Source: Verrucomicrobiota bacterium (GTDB taxonomy: Bacteria > Verrucomicrobiota > Verrucomicrobiia > Limisphaerales > UBA1096). Taken from it: DNA of 48,087 nt. Each line of letters begins with the position of its first letter. Position 1 is the first letter of the stretch. The notes beneath the pieces are model-generated. The model was not told the origin of the DNA, did not search any database, and saw only the letters and a program-made list of their open reading frames with translations. The stretch spans positions 1 to 48,087 of the forward strand of contig JACNJE010000123.1 of NCBI GenBank assembly GCA_014382705.1, written 5' to 3'. This document shows positions 9,538 through 16,980 of this stretch, piece by piece. A program made the position numbers and the translations under genes.

Positions 9538-9722
9538 CAAGCTTGAAGAATCGCTTGAGCGGTTGGCAAATCAACTTCCTCGTCGTCTTCAACTTCCGAC
9601 ATGGCTTTGCCGAAGCTTCGATCCATCAGGACGCTCTCAATCCGGCGATAAGTATCGACATCGATCATGACCGCTTTGACGGCTCCTGACTCATCAGTGA
9701 CAAATGATTTGGCGATTTCCAT
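9537..9722 (-). CDS. Antitoxin partner of the RelE-type toxin
   Basis: A 61-residue acidic protein: MEIAKSFVTDESGAVKAV, then MIDVDTYRRIESVLMDR and a very acidic tail, EVEDDEEVDLP. The layout of a short DNA-binding or dimer N-terminus followed by a toxin-wrapping tail fits Phd/RelB-type antitoxins. ATG 9722 has a GAAAGGG ribosome site about nine bases upstream; ATG 9767 would give a longer form. It lies directly upstream of the toxin with a one-base overlap, and divergent from the recombinase gene, so it may autoregulate from the 9723-9798 interval. Confidence 0.83.
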   Translation of the reverse strand: MEIAKSFVTDESGAVKAVMIDVDTYRRIESVLMDRSFGKAMSEVEDDEEVDLPTAQAILQA

Positions 9723-9778
9723 TAAAATTACCCTTTCAACAGGAGAATCTAGCAGCCTAAACCCCATTGAGCCAAGCG

Positions 9779-9798
9779 GCAAATTGCCCTCCCAAAAT
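9779..9798. repeat. Right copy of a direct repeat flanking the RelE-type module
   Basis: Reads GCAAATTGCCCTCCCAAAAT, the partner of 9193-9212, differing at two of 20 positions. It sits just before the proposed start of the recombinase. Confidence 0.7.
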
Positions 9799-10794
9799 GT
9801 GGCTTGGGACGATAGGCTTTGTGGCGTGCCGGAGTTGAGCGAGACTCGCGAGACGCCGTCGGACTGGGCGGAACAGTTTTTCCGATTCCTGTCGGACGAA
9901 AAGGACGCCTCGGTGTACACGCAGCGCAACTACCGGCAGGCGCTGGGCGAGTTCATGCAATGGCACCGCGACGGCCACGAACCGCCGGTGCGCTGGGGAG
10001 AACTGGAGCGGAACGATTTCCGGCTATTCCTCCGGCAGCTTGGCCGGCGGGAACTGAGCCAGGCGGCGATCCGGCTGCGGGTCAGCGCAATCAATTCGTT
10101 TTACAAGTTTCTCATGCGGCGCGGGCTCGTCGAGTCGTCGCCGGTGAAGGGGGTCTCCCTGCCCAAGCCGGCCAAGCGGCTGCCGCAATTCCTGACCCTC
10201 GAGCAGATGAACGCGCTGCTCGACGCACCGCTGCGGGAGTACGGGGCCGAGCGCGACGCAAAAAAAGGGACGAAGAAAAAAGTCCGCCCCGTGTCGTACC
10301 TCCGCGATCGGGCGATCCTCGAGACGATTTACTCGTGCGGCCTGCGTATTGGCGAGATCTGCCGGATGTTGGCCGGGGAAATCGAGCCGGACGAACTCGT
10401 CGTCAACGTGCACGGCAAGGGGAAAAAGGAACGGCAGGTGCCGATCGGCCGCGCCGCCGTCGAGGCGATCCGGCTGTACTGGGAGCGCTTGGCCAAGCCG
10501 CCCACACTCGACGAGCCGGTATTCTTCGCCTCGGAGATAAAGCGCAGTGCCATCTACCCGCGCTTGGTTCAGTTGCGGTTAAAAAACTACCTCAGCGCCT
10601 GCGGGCTCGACCCGAGTCTCACGCCGCACAAGCTGCGGCACAGTTACGCCACGCACCTGCTCGACGCCGGGGCGGATTTGCGGAGCGTGCAGGAAATGCT
10701 CGGCCACGCGAACCTCGCCACCACGCAGGCGTACACCCACGTGACCACCGAGCGCATCAAGCGCGCCTACGACGAGGCCCACCCCCGGGCCTGA
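9799..10794 (+). CDS. xerC: Tyrosine recombinase, XerC/XerD-like
   Basis: 331 residues from GTG 9799 (GTG 9823 is an alternative; the reading frame is open further upstream, but that part lies over the divergent antitoxin). The N-terminal SAM-like DNA-binding domain (DWAEQFFRFLSDEKDASVYTQRNYRQALGEFMQW) is followed by the catalytic domain. All active residues are visible: R183 (CGLRIGE), K207 (GKGKKER), H277 and R280 (HKLRHSYATHLL), H303 (LGHANLATTQ) and the nucleophile Y312 (AYTHV). It probably resolves chromosome dimers with a partner Xer, although a single-recombinase system is possible. A basic insert (DAKKGTKKKVRP) near residue 153 is longer than in most XerC. It ends just before a tandem palindrome array. 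Confidence 0.93.
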   Translation: MAWDDRLCGVPELSETRETPSDWAEQFFRFLSDEKDASVYTQRNYRQALGEFMQWHRDGHEPPVRWGELERNDFRLFLRQLGRRELSQAAIRLRVSAINSFYKFLMRRGLVESSPVKGVSLPKPAKRLPQFLTLEQMNALLDAPLREYGAERDAKKGTKKKVRPVSYLRDRAILETIYSCGLRIGEICRMLAGEIEPDELVVNVHGKGKKERQVPIGRAAVEAIRLYWERLAKPPTLDEPVFFASEIKRSAIYPRLVQLRLKNYLSACGLDPSLTPHKLRHSYATHLLDAGADLRSVQEMLGHANLATTQAYTHVTTERIKRAYDEAHPRA

Positions 10795-10796
10795 AA

Positions 10797-10838
10797 CCAA
10801 GCGCTTGGCCAAGCGCTTGGCCAAGCGCTTGGCCAAGC
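10797..10838. repeat. Tandem array of the TTGGCCAA palindrome, 12-bp period
   Basis: Three full TTGGCCAA cores at 10805, 10817 and 10829, each 12 bp apart, form CCAAGC-GCTTGG units in a 36-bp perfect palindrome (10797-10832) followed by CCAAGC. It fills most of the 45-bp gap between the tail ends of the recombinase (+) and DUF420 (-) genes. It can fold into an extended hairpin in either RNA, so it may help terminate both transcripts. It is the densest cluster of the repeat family in the window. Confidence 0.92.
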
Positions 10839-10839
10839 A

Positions 10840-11313
10840 CTATTCGGCGGCCGGTTGTTCGGCGACCGGCGGTGGAGTTGGGGCGGGCTTGGGTTGGGGA
10901 AAAATCTGGTAGAGCAGGAGGTAAATCAGCACGCCGGTGATGGAGACGTACATCCACAACGGCCACGTCCATCGTGCGATTTTTTTGTGCTGCTCAAACC
11001 GCTCCTTCAGCGCGCGGCTGAATGTCATGAAGATGAGCGGCAGAATCACCACGGCCAGCACGACATGCGTGAACAGCAGCCCAAGATAAATCGGACGGAA
11101 CCACTCCGGTTCAACAAACCGCGTCGCACCTGTACTGAAATGGTAAGTGAGGTAGCAGGCCAGGAACACGGTCGAGGTGACGAAGGCGCTGACCATGCAG
11201 TTGCGGTGCGCAGTCTTGTTGCCGCGTTTGATGAAAATAAAACCAAGCGTGAGGAACAGGGTGGCAAGCCCGTTGAGGCAGGCGTTGATGAGGGGCAGAT
11301 CTTGGAGGGTCAT
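10840..11313 (-). CDS. DUF420 membrane protein of the oxidase operon (CtaM-like)
   Basis: 157 residues with about four to five membrane helices: INACLNGLATLFLTLGFIFI, MVSAFVTSTVFLACYLTYHF, YLGLLFTHVVLAVVILPLIF and a final TWPLWMYVSITGVLIYLLLY. Conserved histidines in CYLTYHF, LLFTHVV and KTAHRNC mark DUF420, whose Gram-positive member CtaM is needed for maturation of haem-copper oxidases. It is the last gene of the minus-strand oxidase operon, one base after the SCO gene. The C-terminus is a proline/alanine tail. Confidence 0.88.
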   Translation of the reverse strand: MTLQDLPLINACLNGLATLFLTLGFIFIKRGNKTAHRNCMVSAFVTSTVFLACYLTYHFSTGATRFVEPEWFRPIYLGLLFTHVVLAVVILPLIFMTFSRALKERFEQHKKIARWTWPLWMYVSITGVLIYLLLYQIFPQPKPAPTPPPVAEQPAAE

Positions 11314-11314
11314 T

Positions 11315-11962
11315 TCAGGATTCGTTTAATAGTGCATTGGCGATGGCGATGGCTTTTTCCTTCCAGCCGTCCTCCATGCTTTCGAGTACGCCACGGAGGC
11401 GGCCCTGACGGTCGATCGCCACGAAAAGGGTGGCGTGAATGAACAGGTCATCCGGCGTGGCCTGCTTGCCCGGCGGGTTTTCACGGGCAATCAGTTTCAT
11501 CTCATCGACGGCCAGGCGGACGATCTCCGGCTTGGCCCCGGTAAGGAATTGCCACCGACCGGCATCCGCGCCGAAGCGCTTGGCGAAGCGCTGCATTACT
11601 TTGGGCGTGTCGTGGCCGGGATCGGTCGTGAGCGTGGCGAAGGCGACATCCGGCTCATTGGCGAAGTGTGCCTGCAACTCGGCCATGCGCCGGGTCATCA
11701 CCGGACACGGCCCGGCGCAGCGCGTGAAGATGATGTCGGCGAACCAAACCTTGCCGGCGAACTTGGCCAAGCCGACCGGCTTGGCCAACTGGTTGGTCAG
11801 CGTGAAGCCGGAGAGCTGCGAGATGACCGGCAGTTCCCGCTTGGCCAAGCGGGGCTGTGCTGGGGCGCGCTGCTCGCGGACGAAAGCGAAGCCGATGGCC
11901 AGGATCACCACGGCCAAGCCGCCCCAGACAATCCAGTGCACCCATTTCGAGTTGGATGGCAT
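11315..11962 (-). CDS. SCO1/SenC copper chaperone for cytochrome c oxidase
   Basis: 215 residues: an N-terminal membrane anchor (WIVWGGLAVVILAIGFAFV) and a thioredoxin-like SCO domain. The copper ligands are Cys82 and Cys86 in FTRCAGPCPVMT and the later His in LFIHATLFVAID. It probably inserts or reduces the CuA site of subunit II, encoded next in the operon. Three TTGGCCAA copies lie in the first third and encode RLAKREL and NQLAKPVGLAKF, the latter on the strand-connecting part just before the CxxxC motif, where SCO proteins vary. Confidence 0.94.
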   Translation of the reverse strand: MPSNSKWVHWIVWGGLAVVILAIGFAFVREQRAPAQPRLAKRELPVISQLSGFTLTNQLAKPVGLAKFAGKVWFADIIFTRCAGPCPVMTRRMAELQAHFANEPDVAFATLTTDPGHDTPKVMQRFAKRFGADAGRWQFLTGAKPEIVRLAVDEMKLIARENPPGKQATPDDLFIHATLFVAIDRQGRLRGVLESMEDGWKEKAIAIANALLNES

Positions 11963-12024
11963 CGTGTCAAAAAAAGGGCACCCGATTCAGGGCGCCCCGG
12001 AAATCTAGCCAGGCCAAGCGCGGC

Positions 12025-12861
12025 TCAGGCGTTGTCGTCACCGGTGGCCGCCACCGCGGCGGCGGCCTTTTCGCCGGACGGGTTTTTCTTTTCCTGCTCC
12101 GCCTTGTACCACTCGTTCCACTCGGCCTCATTGACGACCTTGATGGCGCCCTTCATGCGGGCGTGGCCGTCGCCGCAAAGCTGGGCGCAGGTGATCTGGT
12201 AGCGGCCCAGCTTGGTCGGCCGGAAGTGAACCGGGATCCTCATGCCGGGGATCACGTCCTGGCAGACGCGCAGCGGCAGCACCTTGAAAGAGTGGATGAC
12301 ATCCTTCGAAGCGAGGTCGACGGTGACGCTCCTGTGGGTGCCGTCGTCGTTCTTGATCATCGGCACGACGATGTCGGCCTTGAGCACCTCGACGTCGTCC
12401 TCCCAGTACGGCTTGGACTTGTCGATACCAAACGGGTTGGCACCGGTGACGAGAGTCTTTTCCTGGGCACCCAGTTCCCCGTCGGCGCCGGGGTAGCGGG
12501 CGCTCCAGGCAAACTGCTCTGCCGTGACGCGCACCACGCTCTCCTCGCTGAAGTCGTCCGCCTCGTTGACGTAAAAATTCCAGAAGTAGGTTGCCACCAC
12601 GACGAGAACCAGTTCCGCCACGATAACGGCACCCTCGATCGAGTTGGTGATCGTCTTGGACTTGACGCCCTTGTAGTCCGCCTTGGGGTTGTTGGAGGCG
12701 CGGAACTTCCACAGGGCGGCGAAGTAATAAATGATCCAGCCGACAAACAGCACGAGCATCAGCAGGTGAACGGCGATGATAAACCCGTCAATGTCGCCCC
12801 CGTTTTGAGACACCAGTTCCGGGAAGGAGAACGCCTCGATGATTCCAGATAACAATTCCAT
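12025..12861 (-). CDS. ctaC: Cytochrome c oxidase subunit II (CuA)
   Basis: 278 residues with two N-terminal helices (FIIAVHLLMLVLFVGWIIYYF; GAVIVAELVLVVVATYFW) and the CuA cupredoxin domain. Ligands are visible: H190 (SKDVIHSF), C225 and C229 with H233 and M236 in TCAQLCGDGHARM. Position 227 is Q where most subunits II have E. There is no C-terminal cytochrome c domain, so it is aa3- rather than caa3-like. The region between the helices and the CuA site carries extra charged loops (residues 123-160). The next gene upstream encodes the small CAVC protein. Confidence 0.95.
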   Translation of the reverse strand: MELLSGIIEAFSFPELVSQNGGDIDGFIIAVHLLMLVLFVGWIIYYFAALWKFRASNNPKADYKGVKSKTITNSIEGAVIVAELVLVVVATYFWNFYVNEADDFSEESVVRVTAEQFAWSARYPGADGELGAQEKTLVTGANPFGIDKSKPYWEDDVEVLKADIVVPMIKNDDGTHRSVTVDLASKDVIHSFKVLPLRVCQDVIPGMRIPVHFRPTKLGRYQITCAQLCGDGHARMKGAIKVVNEAEWNEWYKAEQEKKNPSGEKAAAAVAATGDDNA

Positions 12862-12869
12862 TTTAACGA

Positions 12870-13124
12870 TTATTCCTTGAACAATTCGGGATCCTCAAGA
12901 TGGGCGAACGCCCTGCCGCGCCTTGCGAGAAACAGGAAAAAACCGCCCACGCCGCCCAGCACCGGGATGAGGATGAAAATCAGGCTGGCGATGCCCCACT
13001 GCATGCCCTTGGTCATCGGCGAGTCCGGCGCCCCGAAGCAGACCGCGCACGCCTCTGCCGCGCTTGGCCAAGCGGCCAACAGCAGGGCTAAAAACAACAG
13101 ACCGTATGTGCGACTCCGGTTCAC
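12870..13124 (-). CDS. Small secreted membrane protein with CAVC motif in the oxidase operon
   Basis: 84 residues from GTG 13124, which overlaps the stop of the preceding small gene (GTGA). A signal peptide ends at WPSAAEA, part of it encoded by a TTGGCCAA palindrome. The mature protein starts with CAVCFGAPDSPMTKGMQWGIA, has one membrane helix (SLIFILIPVLGGVGGFFLFLA) and a charged cytoplasmic tail. I know no named family. The CxxC next to the cleavage site could bind copper or haem, or be a redox pair; its place between subunits IV and II suggests a maturation role, which is inference. Confidence 0.8.
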   Translation of the reverse strand: MNRSRTYGLLFLALLLAAWPSAAEACAVCFGAPDSPMTKGMQWGIASLIFILIPVLGGVGGFFLFLARRGRAFAHLEDPELFKE

Positions 13125-13315
13125 AGGTAACTGACGTGCTTGAATTTCTTGAGGAAGAAAACGAGGTAAACCGACATACCCACCGTCCCGGCCAGTGAAA
13201 CGATGCCCATCACCAATTCGGCCGTCCCGCCACTCATCACCCCCCAGACCCCGAACACAAACGAAAACAGGATCGAAAGGAGAATGAAAACCAGATGGAA
13301 CGCCTTGAGGGACAT
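13121..13315 (-). CDS. Small two-helix membrane protein in the oxidase operon
   Basis: 64 residues, almost entirely two hydrophobic helices (LVFILLSILFSFVFGVWGVMSG and AELVMGIVSLAGTVGMSVYLVFFL) with a basic end, KKFKHVSYL. No family is recognised. It overlaps the next gene by three bases and follows subunit IV by six bases, so it is part of the operon and may be a small accessory subunit of the oxidase. Confidence 0.75.
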   Translation of the reverse strand: MSLKAFHLVFILLSILFSFVFGVWGVMSGGTAELVMGIVSLAGTVGMSVYLVFFLKKFKHVSYL

Positions 13316-13321
13316 GGTCGG

Positions 13322-13801
13322 TCAACGTTTCTTCTTTTTGGCGACCCGCTTGGCCTTGGGCGCTGGTGCCTCGACAGGAGCCGGCTGGCTCAACAGCTTG
13401 ACGGTCAGGACGGTAAACGAGGCCGGCAGGGCGAAGCCCAACAACGCCGCCGCCACCACCCAGTAAATTGACATTTCAGCCCGATTCAACTTCGGCGCAT
13501 CCCCTTCCGCCCACATGATCAGGCCCATCATGCCAGCGAAGAAAATGAACGTAAGAACCATGGTCCAAGTGATCATAATCAGTTTCTTGTCCCACTTGTA
13601 GTGCATAAACACCGCCACCACGAAGCCGGCCTTCACCAAGGCGATGGACAGTCCGATAAACGCGGCCAATGGCAGGGGCATATGGAAAAGCACGTCGATC
13701 AAAACCGTGATCAATGTGCCGGCCACCAGCACGCCGCCCACCATGTAGAAAAGCCTGATGAGGTGTTGGATAAAATCCGGTGAATCGTGTGAGTCGCTCA
13801 T
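13322..13801 (-). CDS. ctaF: Cytochrome c oxidase subunit IV (prokaryotic type)
   Basis: 159 residues. ATG 13801 is chosen over in-frame upstream codons because it gives MSDSHDSPDF and starts two bases after the subunit III stop. The core has the subunit IV helices YMVGGVLVAGTLITVLIDVLF, LAAFIGLSIALVKAGFVVAVFMH and LIMITWTMVLTFIFFAGMMGLIM, with the HYKWDKK loop typical of the family. A fourth helix and a lysine-rich tail (KAKRVAKKKKR) make it longer than the usual 100-110 residues. Confidence 0.9.
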   Translation of the reverse strand: MSDSHDSPDFIQHLIRLFYMVGGVLVAGTLITVLIDVLFHMPLPLAAFIGLSIALVKAGFVVAVFMHYKWDKKLIMITWTMVLTFIFFAGMMGLIMWAEGDAPKLNRAEMSIYWVVAAALLGFALPASFTVLTVKLLSQPAPVEAPAPKAKRVAKKKKR

Positions 13802-13803
13802 TG

Positions 13804-15012
13804 TTACAGGATGTACAGGATCGGGAACAGGAAAATCCAAACCAAGTCCACAAAGTGCCAAAACAGGCCGAAGGTTTCAATCCGATTTGTGAACTGCTCG
13901 CGATCCTTGTGCCACAGAGCCAGCCCGATCGGGAGCATATTGTACAGCATCACGATAATGCCGCCGAACACGTGGGCGGCGTGCAGGCCGGTGATCGTGT
14001 AGTAGATGCCGAAAAACGTGCTGTGTTTCGGCTCGAATGCCGACAGGCGGCTGATGTGGCGAGTCTCAATCTCGATCTCCTCGTGGTGCCCTTCCCCGTC
14101 GTCACTATGATCCAGGCCCAGAAAAATCGAGCGCACGCGAGGCTTGCCGCCGATGTCCTCATTCACGCGCTTGGTTCGCCACACCCACGGGTGCGCCGGC
14201 ACCTTCTCGTAATCCTCAACCCTCAAGGCAACTTCGAATCCCGCTTGGCCAAGCGCATACTCGGCCCGCTTGGCCTCGTCGTACCCCACCTTCTCCTTCA
14301 CCGTCCCGCCATCCTTGAGAAGAGCCGTCGCTGAACCCGCTGCGTTCAGCTTGGCCAAGACTTTTTCAGCATCGGCCTCGGACACACCCGCATCGGCCTT
14401 CCAGCCCGTGACCTCGACGTTGATCTGCGCCTCCTCATAGGCGTTGATATGGCCTTGTAGCGCAAGCGTCCCGTTGGTCCATGCCTTGTCGAAATTGTCA
14501 TTGCTGAGCTTGCTCTCTTCCTTGAAGAAGCGTTTCGTGTAGAATCCGTTGACGTGCTCCTCCGCACTTTTGCCCTCTCTCGACGCGGTTGCATGATAGC
14601 CCTTCTCAAACTTCCCATGCAGCACCTTCGTGTCATTCAGCCAGATGTCGTAATGCTTGAACTTCTCCGGCCACTCGTAAGACCACTTCACCACGAGAAA
14701 CAACACGGCACAGGCGATGGTCGCCCATTTCCATTTCTTGTAGCCCGCCAGATTGCCCTGCTTCAACTCGGCCCAGGCCAGGACAACAAACATACTCGAG
14801 GCGATCAGCACCATCGTATTCCCTGCGCCGACGGTGATGTTCATCAGGCCCATCGACCAGGTGCCGGGTTCGGCCCCCACGCGCAGCAGGACGTAGGAGG
14901 AGAACAACGCGCCGAACAGCATCACCTCCGAGGCGAGGAAAAGCCAGATGCCCAGCTTGCCGTTGTACAGGCCGGTGTCCGGCCTTGGTTTAACCGTGTA
15001 GGGGATTTCCAT
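13804..15012 (-). CDS. ctaE: Cytochrome c oxidase subunit III with large soluble insert
   Basis: 402 residues from ATG 15012. Helices GIWLFLASEVMLFGALFSSYVLL, ITVGAGNTMVLIASSMFVVLAW and KWATIACAVLFLVVKWSYEW match the first three helices of the five-helix subunit III. FFGIYYTITGLHAAHVFGGIIVML and ETFGLFWHFVDLVWIFLFPILYIL match the last two. Between them, about residues 115-328, lies a hydrophilic insert of about 210 residues; the usual bacterial subunit is about 190-270 residues in all. A palindrome inside the insert (14245) encodes ALGQAGF. The neighbours are subunit I upstream and subunit IV downstream. Confidence 0.93.
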   Translation of the reverse strand: MEIPYTVKPRPDTGLYNGKLGIWLFLASEVMLFGALFSSYVLLRVGAEPGTWSMGLMNITVGAGNTMVLIASSMFVVLAWAELKQGNLAGYKKWKWATIACAVLFLVVKWSYEWPEKFKHYDIWLNDTKVLHGKFEKGYHATASREGKSAEEHVNGFYTKRFFKEESKLSNDNFDKAWTNGTLALQGHINAYEEAQINVEVTGWKADAGVSEADAEKVLAKLNAAGSATALLKDGGTVKEKVGYDEAKRAEYALGQAGFEVALRVEDYEKVPAHPWVWRTKRVNEDIGGKPRVRSIFLGLDHSDDGEGHHEEIEIETRHISRLSAFEPKHSTFFGIYYTITGLHAAHVFGGIIVMLYNMLPIGLALWHKDREQFTNRIETFGLFWHFVDLVWIFLFPILYIL

Positions 15013-15028
15013 GGGGGGATAAAGTCGC

Positions 15029-16867
15029 TTATTTGGCGGGCTGCGCCTGAGGCGAGAAGTCGTTGTCGGCACCCGGGACGCTGTACTCATACGGGTCGCG
15101 GTACACCTTGATCTCCTTGTTAAAATTGCCGTGGGGCGGCGGCGTCGGCGTCTCCCACTCCAGCGTGGTGGCCTGCCACGGGTTGTCAGACTCGACTTTT
15201 TCGCCGTGTTTCACGCTCCAGAACAGGTTGACGATAAACGGCAACTGGGCGACGAGCATTGCCCATGCGGCAGCCGAGATGGAGACGTTCAGCCCCATGA
15301 TCGTGTCGCTGAGCGCGCCCACCGTCACGTCGGCATTGTCCGGGTTGGCCAGCGAATAGGTGGCGCCGCCGTCGGACATGCGCCGGCTCATCCCGGCCAT
15401 GCCCTGCGCGAACATCGGCATGAAAATCAGGTTCATGAAGATGAGCGACGACCAGAAATGCACCTTGCCCCAATACTCGCTCATTTTTCGACCGGTCATC
15501 TTCGGATACCAGTAGTAGACCCCGGCAAAGATCGCGAAGATCGTCCCCGGCGCGACCACATAGTGGAAATGCGCGATGACATAATAACTGTCGTGCAGCG
15601 CCACGTCGCTGAAGTTGAAACCGAGCGGCAGGCCGGTCAGCCCCCCGATGCCGAACATCGGCAGGAAGGCCAGCGCAAACAGCATCGGCGTGTTGAACCG
15701 GATCGACCCACCCCAAAGCGAGATGAACAGGCACGTCAAAATGATGACCGACGGAATCGAAATGATCAGTGTGGTGGTCTGGAAAAAGGCGCTGATCACC
15801 GTGCCCATGCCGGTCATGTACATGTGGTGCGCCCAGACGATGAACGCCAAAAACCCGAGCACCACGATCGATCCGACCAGGAACTTGTATCCCCAGATCG
15901 GCTTGCGGGTGTTGTTGGCGATGATCTCCGCCACGATGCCCATCCCGGGCAGGATCAGCACGTACACCTCCGGGTGTGCCAGGAACCAGAACAGGTGCTG
16001 CCAAAGCAGCGGGCTGCCCCCGCCGCTGACGTCCACGTCCTGCCCGCCCACCACCAGGCCGGTTGGCAGGAAGAAACTGGTCTCGAGCACGCGATCCATC
16101 AACTGCAGGATGCCGGCTGCTTCCAGCGGCGGAAACGCCAGCAGCAGCAGGAATGCCGTGATGAACTGCGCCCAGACAAAAAACGGCAGCCGCAGCCAGG
16201 TCATGCCCGGCGCGCGCATATTGATGATCGTGGCCAGGAAGTTCACCGCGCCGAGCAGCGACGAGGTGATCAGCATCACCATGCCGATCAGCCAGTAGGT
16301 CTGCCCGTCGGTTGGGATCACCGATGCCAGCGGCGAATAGGAGGTCCAGCCGGCCTGTGCCGCACCGCCCGGGATGAAGAAGCTCACCATCATGATCACG
16401 CAACCAAAAAAGAAGGCCCAGAAACTGGCCATGTTCACCCTCGGAAACGCCATGTCCACCGCACCGATCTGCAGCGGCACCACGTAGTTGCCAAACGCCG
16501 CGAACGCCGCCGGCACGATGCCCATGAACACCATGATCGTCCCGTGCATCGCTCCGAACACGTTGTACAACTCGGCGCTCATCACCCCACCGGGGGCGAC
16601 GCCGTTGCCCAGCAGCGCCTCCAGCAGCGGGCCCACGAACGGAACCGCCTCCCCCTCGTAGGCCATCGACCAGCGCATCGTGGCGATCAGGCAAAACCCG
16701 AAAAACAGGAACGCCAGCCCGCAGAAGCCGTACTGCATGCCGATGACCTTGTGGTCGGTGGAGAAAACGTACGTCCGCCAAAAACTTTGCGCGTGATGCT
16801 CCTCATGCTCGTCATGATGCACCTCGACGGCTTCCTGTGTCCCGGTTGCCTCTGCCTTGTCGCTCAT
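15029..16867 (-). CDS. ctaD: Cytochrome c oxidase subunit I (haem a/a3-CuB)
   Basis: 612 residues with twelve or more helices. Haem and copper ligands are present: H108 (AMHGTIMV), H298 in AHPEVY with Tyr302 and Glu300, H347/H348 (WAHHMYMTG), and H433/H435 (IAHFHYVV). D138 and N145 (GAVDMAFPRVN) keep the D-channel entry. The segment LIISIPSVIILTCLFISLWGGSI has Ile376 where A-type oxidases carry the K-channel lysine of PTGIK. ATG 16867 is preceded by an A-rich stretch on its own strand but no clear ribosome site. It reduces O2 with cytochrome c and pumps protons. Confidence 0.97.
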   Translation of the reverse strand: MSDKAEATGTQEAVEVHHDEHEEHHAQSFWRTYVFSTDHKVIGMQYGFCGLAFLFFGFCLIATMRWSMAYEGEAVPFVGPLLEALLGNGVAPGGVMSAELYNVFGAMHGTIMVFMGIVPAAFAAFGNYVVPLQIGAVDMAFPRVNMASFWAFFFGCVIMMVSFFIPGGAAQAGWTSYSPLASVIPTDGQTYWLIGMVMLITSSLLGAVNFLATIINMRAPGMTWLRLPFFVWAQFITAFLLLLAFPPLEAAGILQLMDRVLETSFFLPTGLVVGGQDVDVSGGGSPLLWQHLFWFLAHPEVYVLILPGMGIVAEIIANNTRKPIWGYKFLVGSIVVLGFLAFIVWAHHMYMTGMGTVISAFFQTTTLIISIPSVIILTCLFISLWGGSIRFNTPMLFALAFLPMFGIGGLTGLPLGFNFSDVALHDSYYVIAHFHYVVAPGTIFAIFAGVYYWYPKMTGRKMSEYWGKVHFWSSLIFMNLIFMPMFAQGMAGMSRRMSDGGATYSLANPDNADVTVGALSDTIMGLNVSISAAAWAMLVAQLPFIVNLFWSVKHGEKVESDNPWQATTLEWETPTPPPHGNFNKEIKVYRDPYEYSVPGADNDFSPQAQPAK

Positions 16868-16980
16868 TGTTGATTCAATCTAAAAAAACTTCTTTCTCCA
16901 GTCGCGGCGCGAACCAAAAGCGGGGGAGCCTATCGGCCCGCCCCCCCGGTTGTCAATCGCGACCCGCCTTCGCCTCAACT

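Noticed and set aside
9193..10794. Recombinase plus toxin-antitoxin considered as an integrated element or prophage
   Set aside because: No phage structural or replication genes, no att core with a tRNA, and the recombinase looks like chromosomal XerC/XerD.
10797..10838. Tandem palindrome considered as a CRISPR array
   Set aside because: Repeat unit is 12 bp with no unique spacers and no cas genes nearby.
15131..16873. Long open frame (580 codons) on the + strand opposite subunit I
   Set aside because: It is the antisense shadow of ctaD in high-GC DNA; composition is rich in R, H and Q with no domain.
16868..16980. Gap between subunit I and haem O synthase as a small gene or RNA
   Set aside because: 113 bp without start, stop and coding bias or stable fold; probably an internal leader of the operon.
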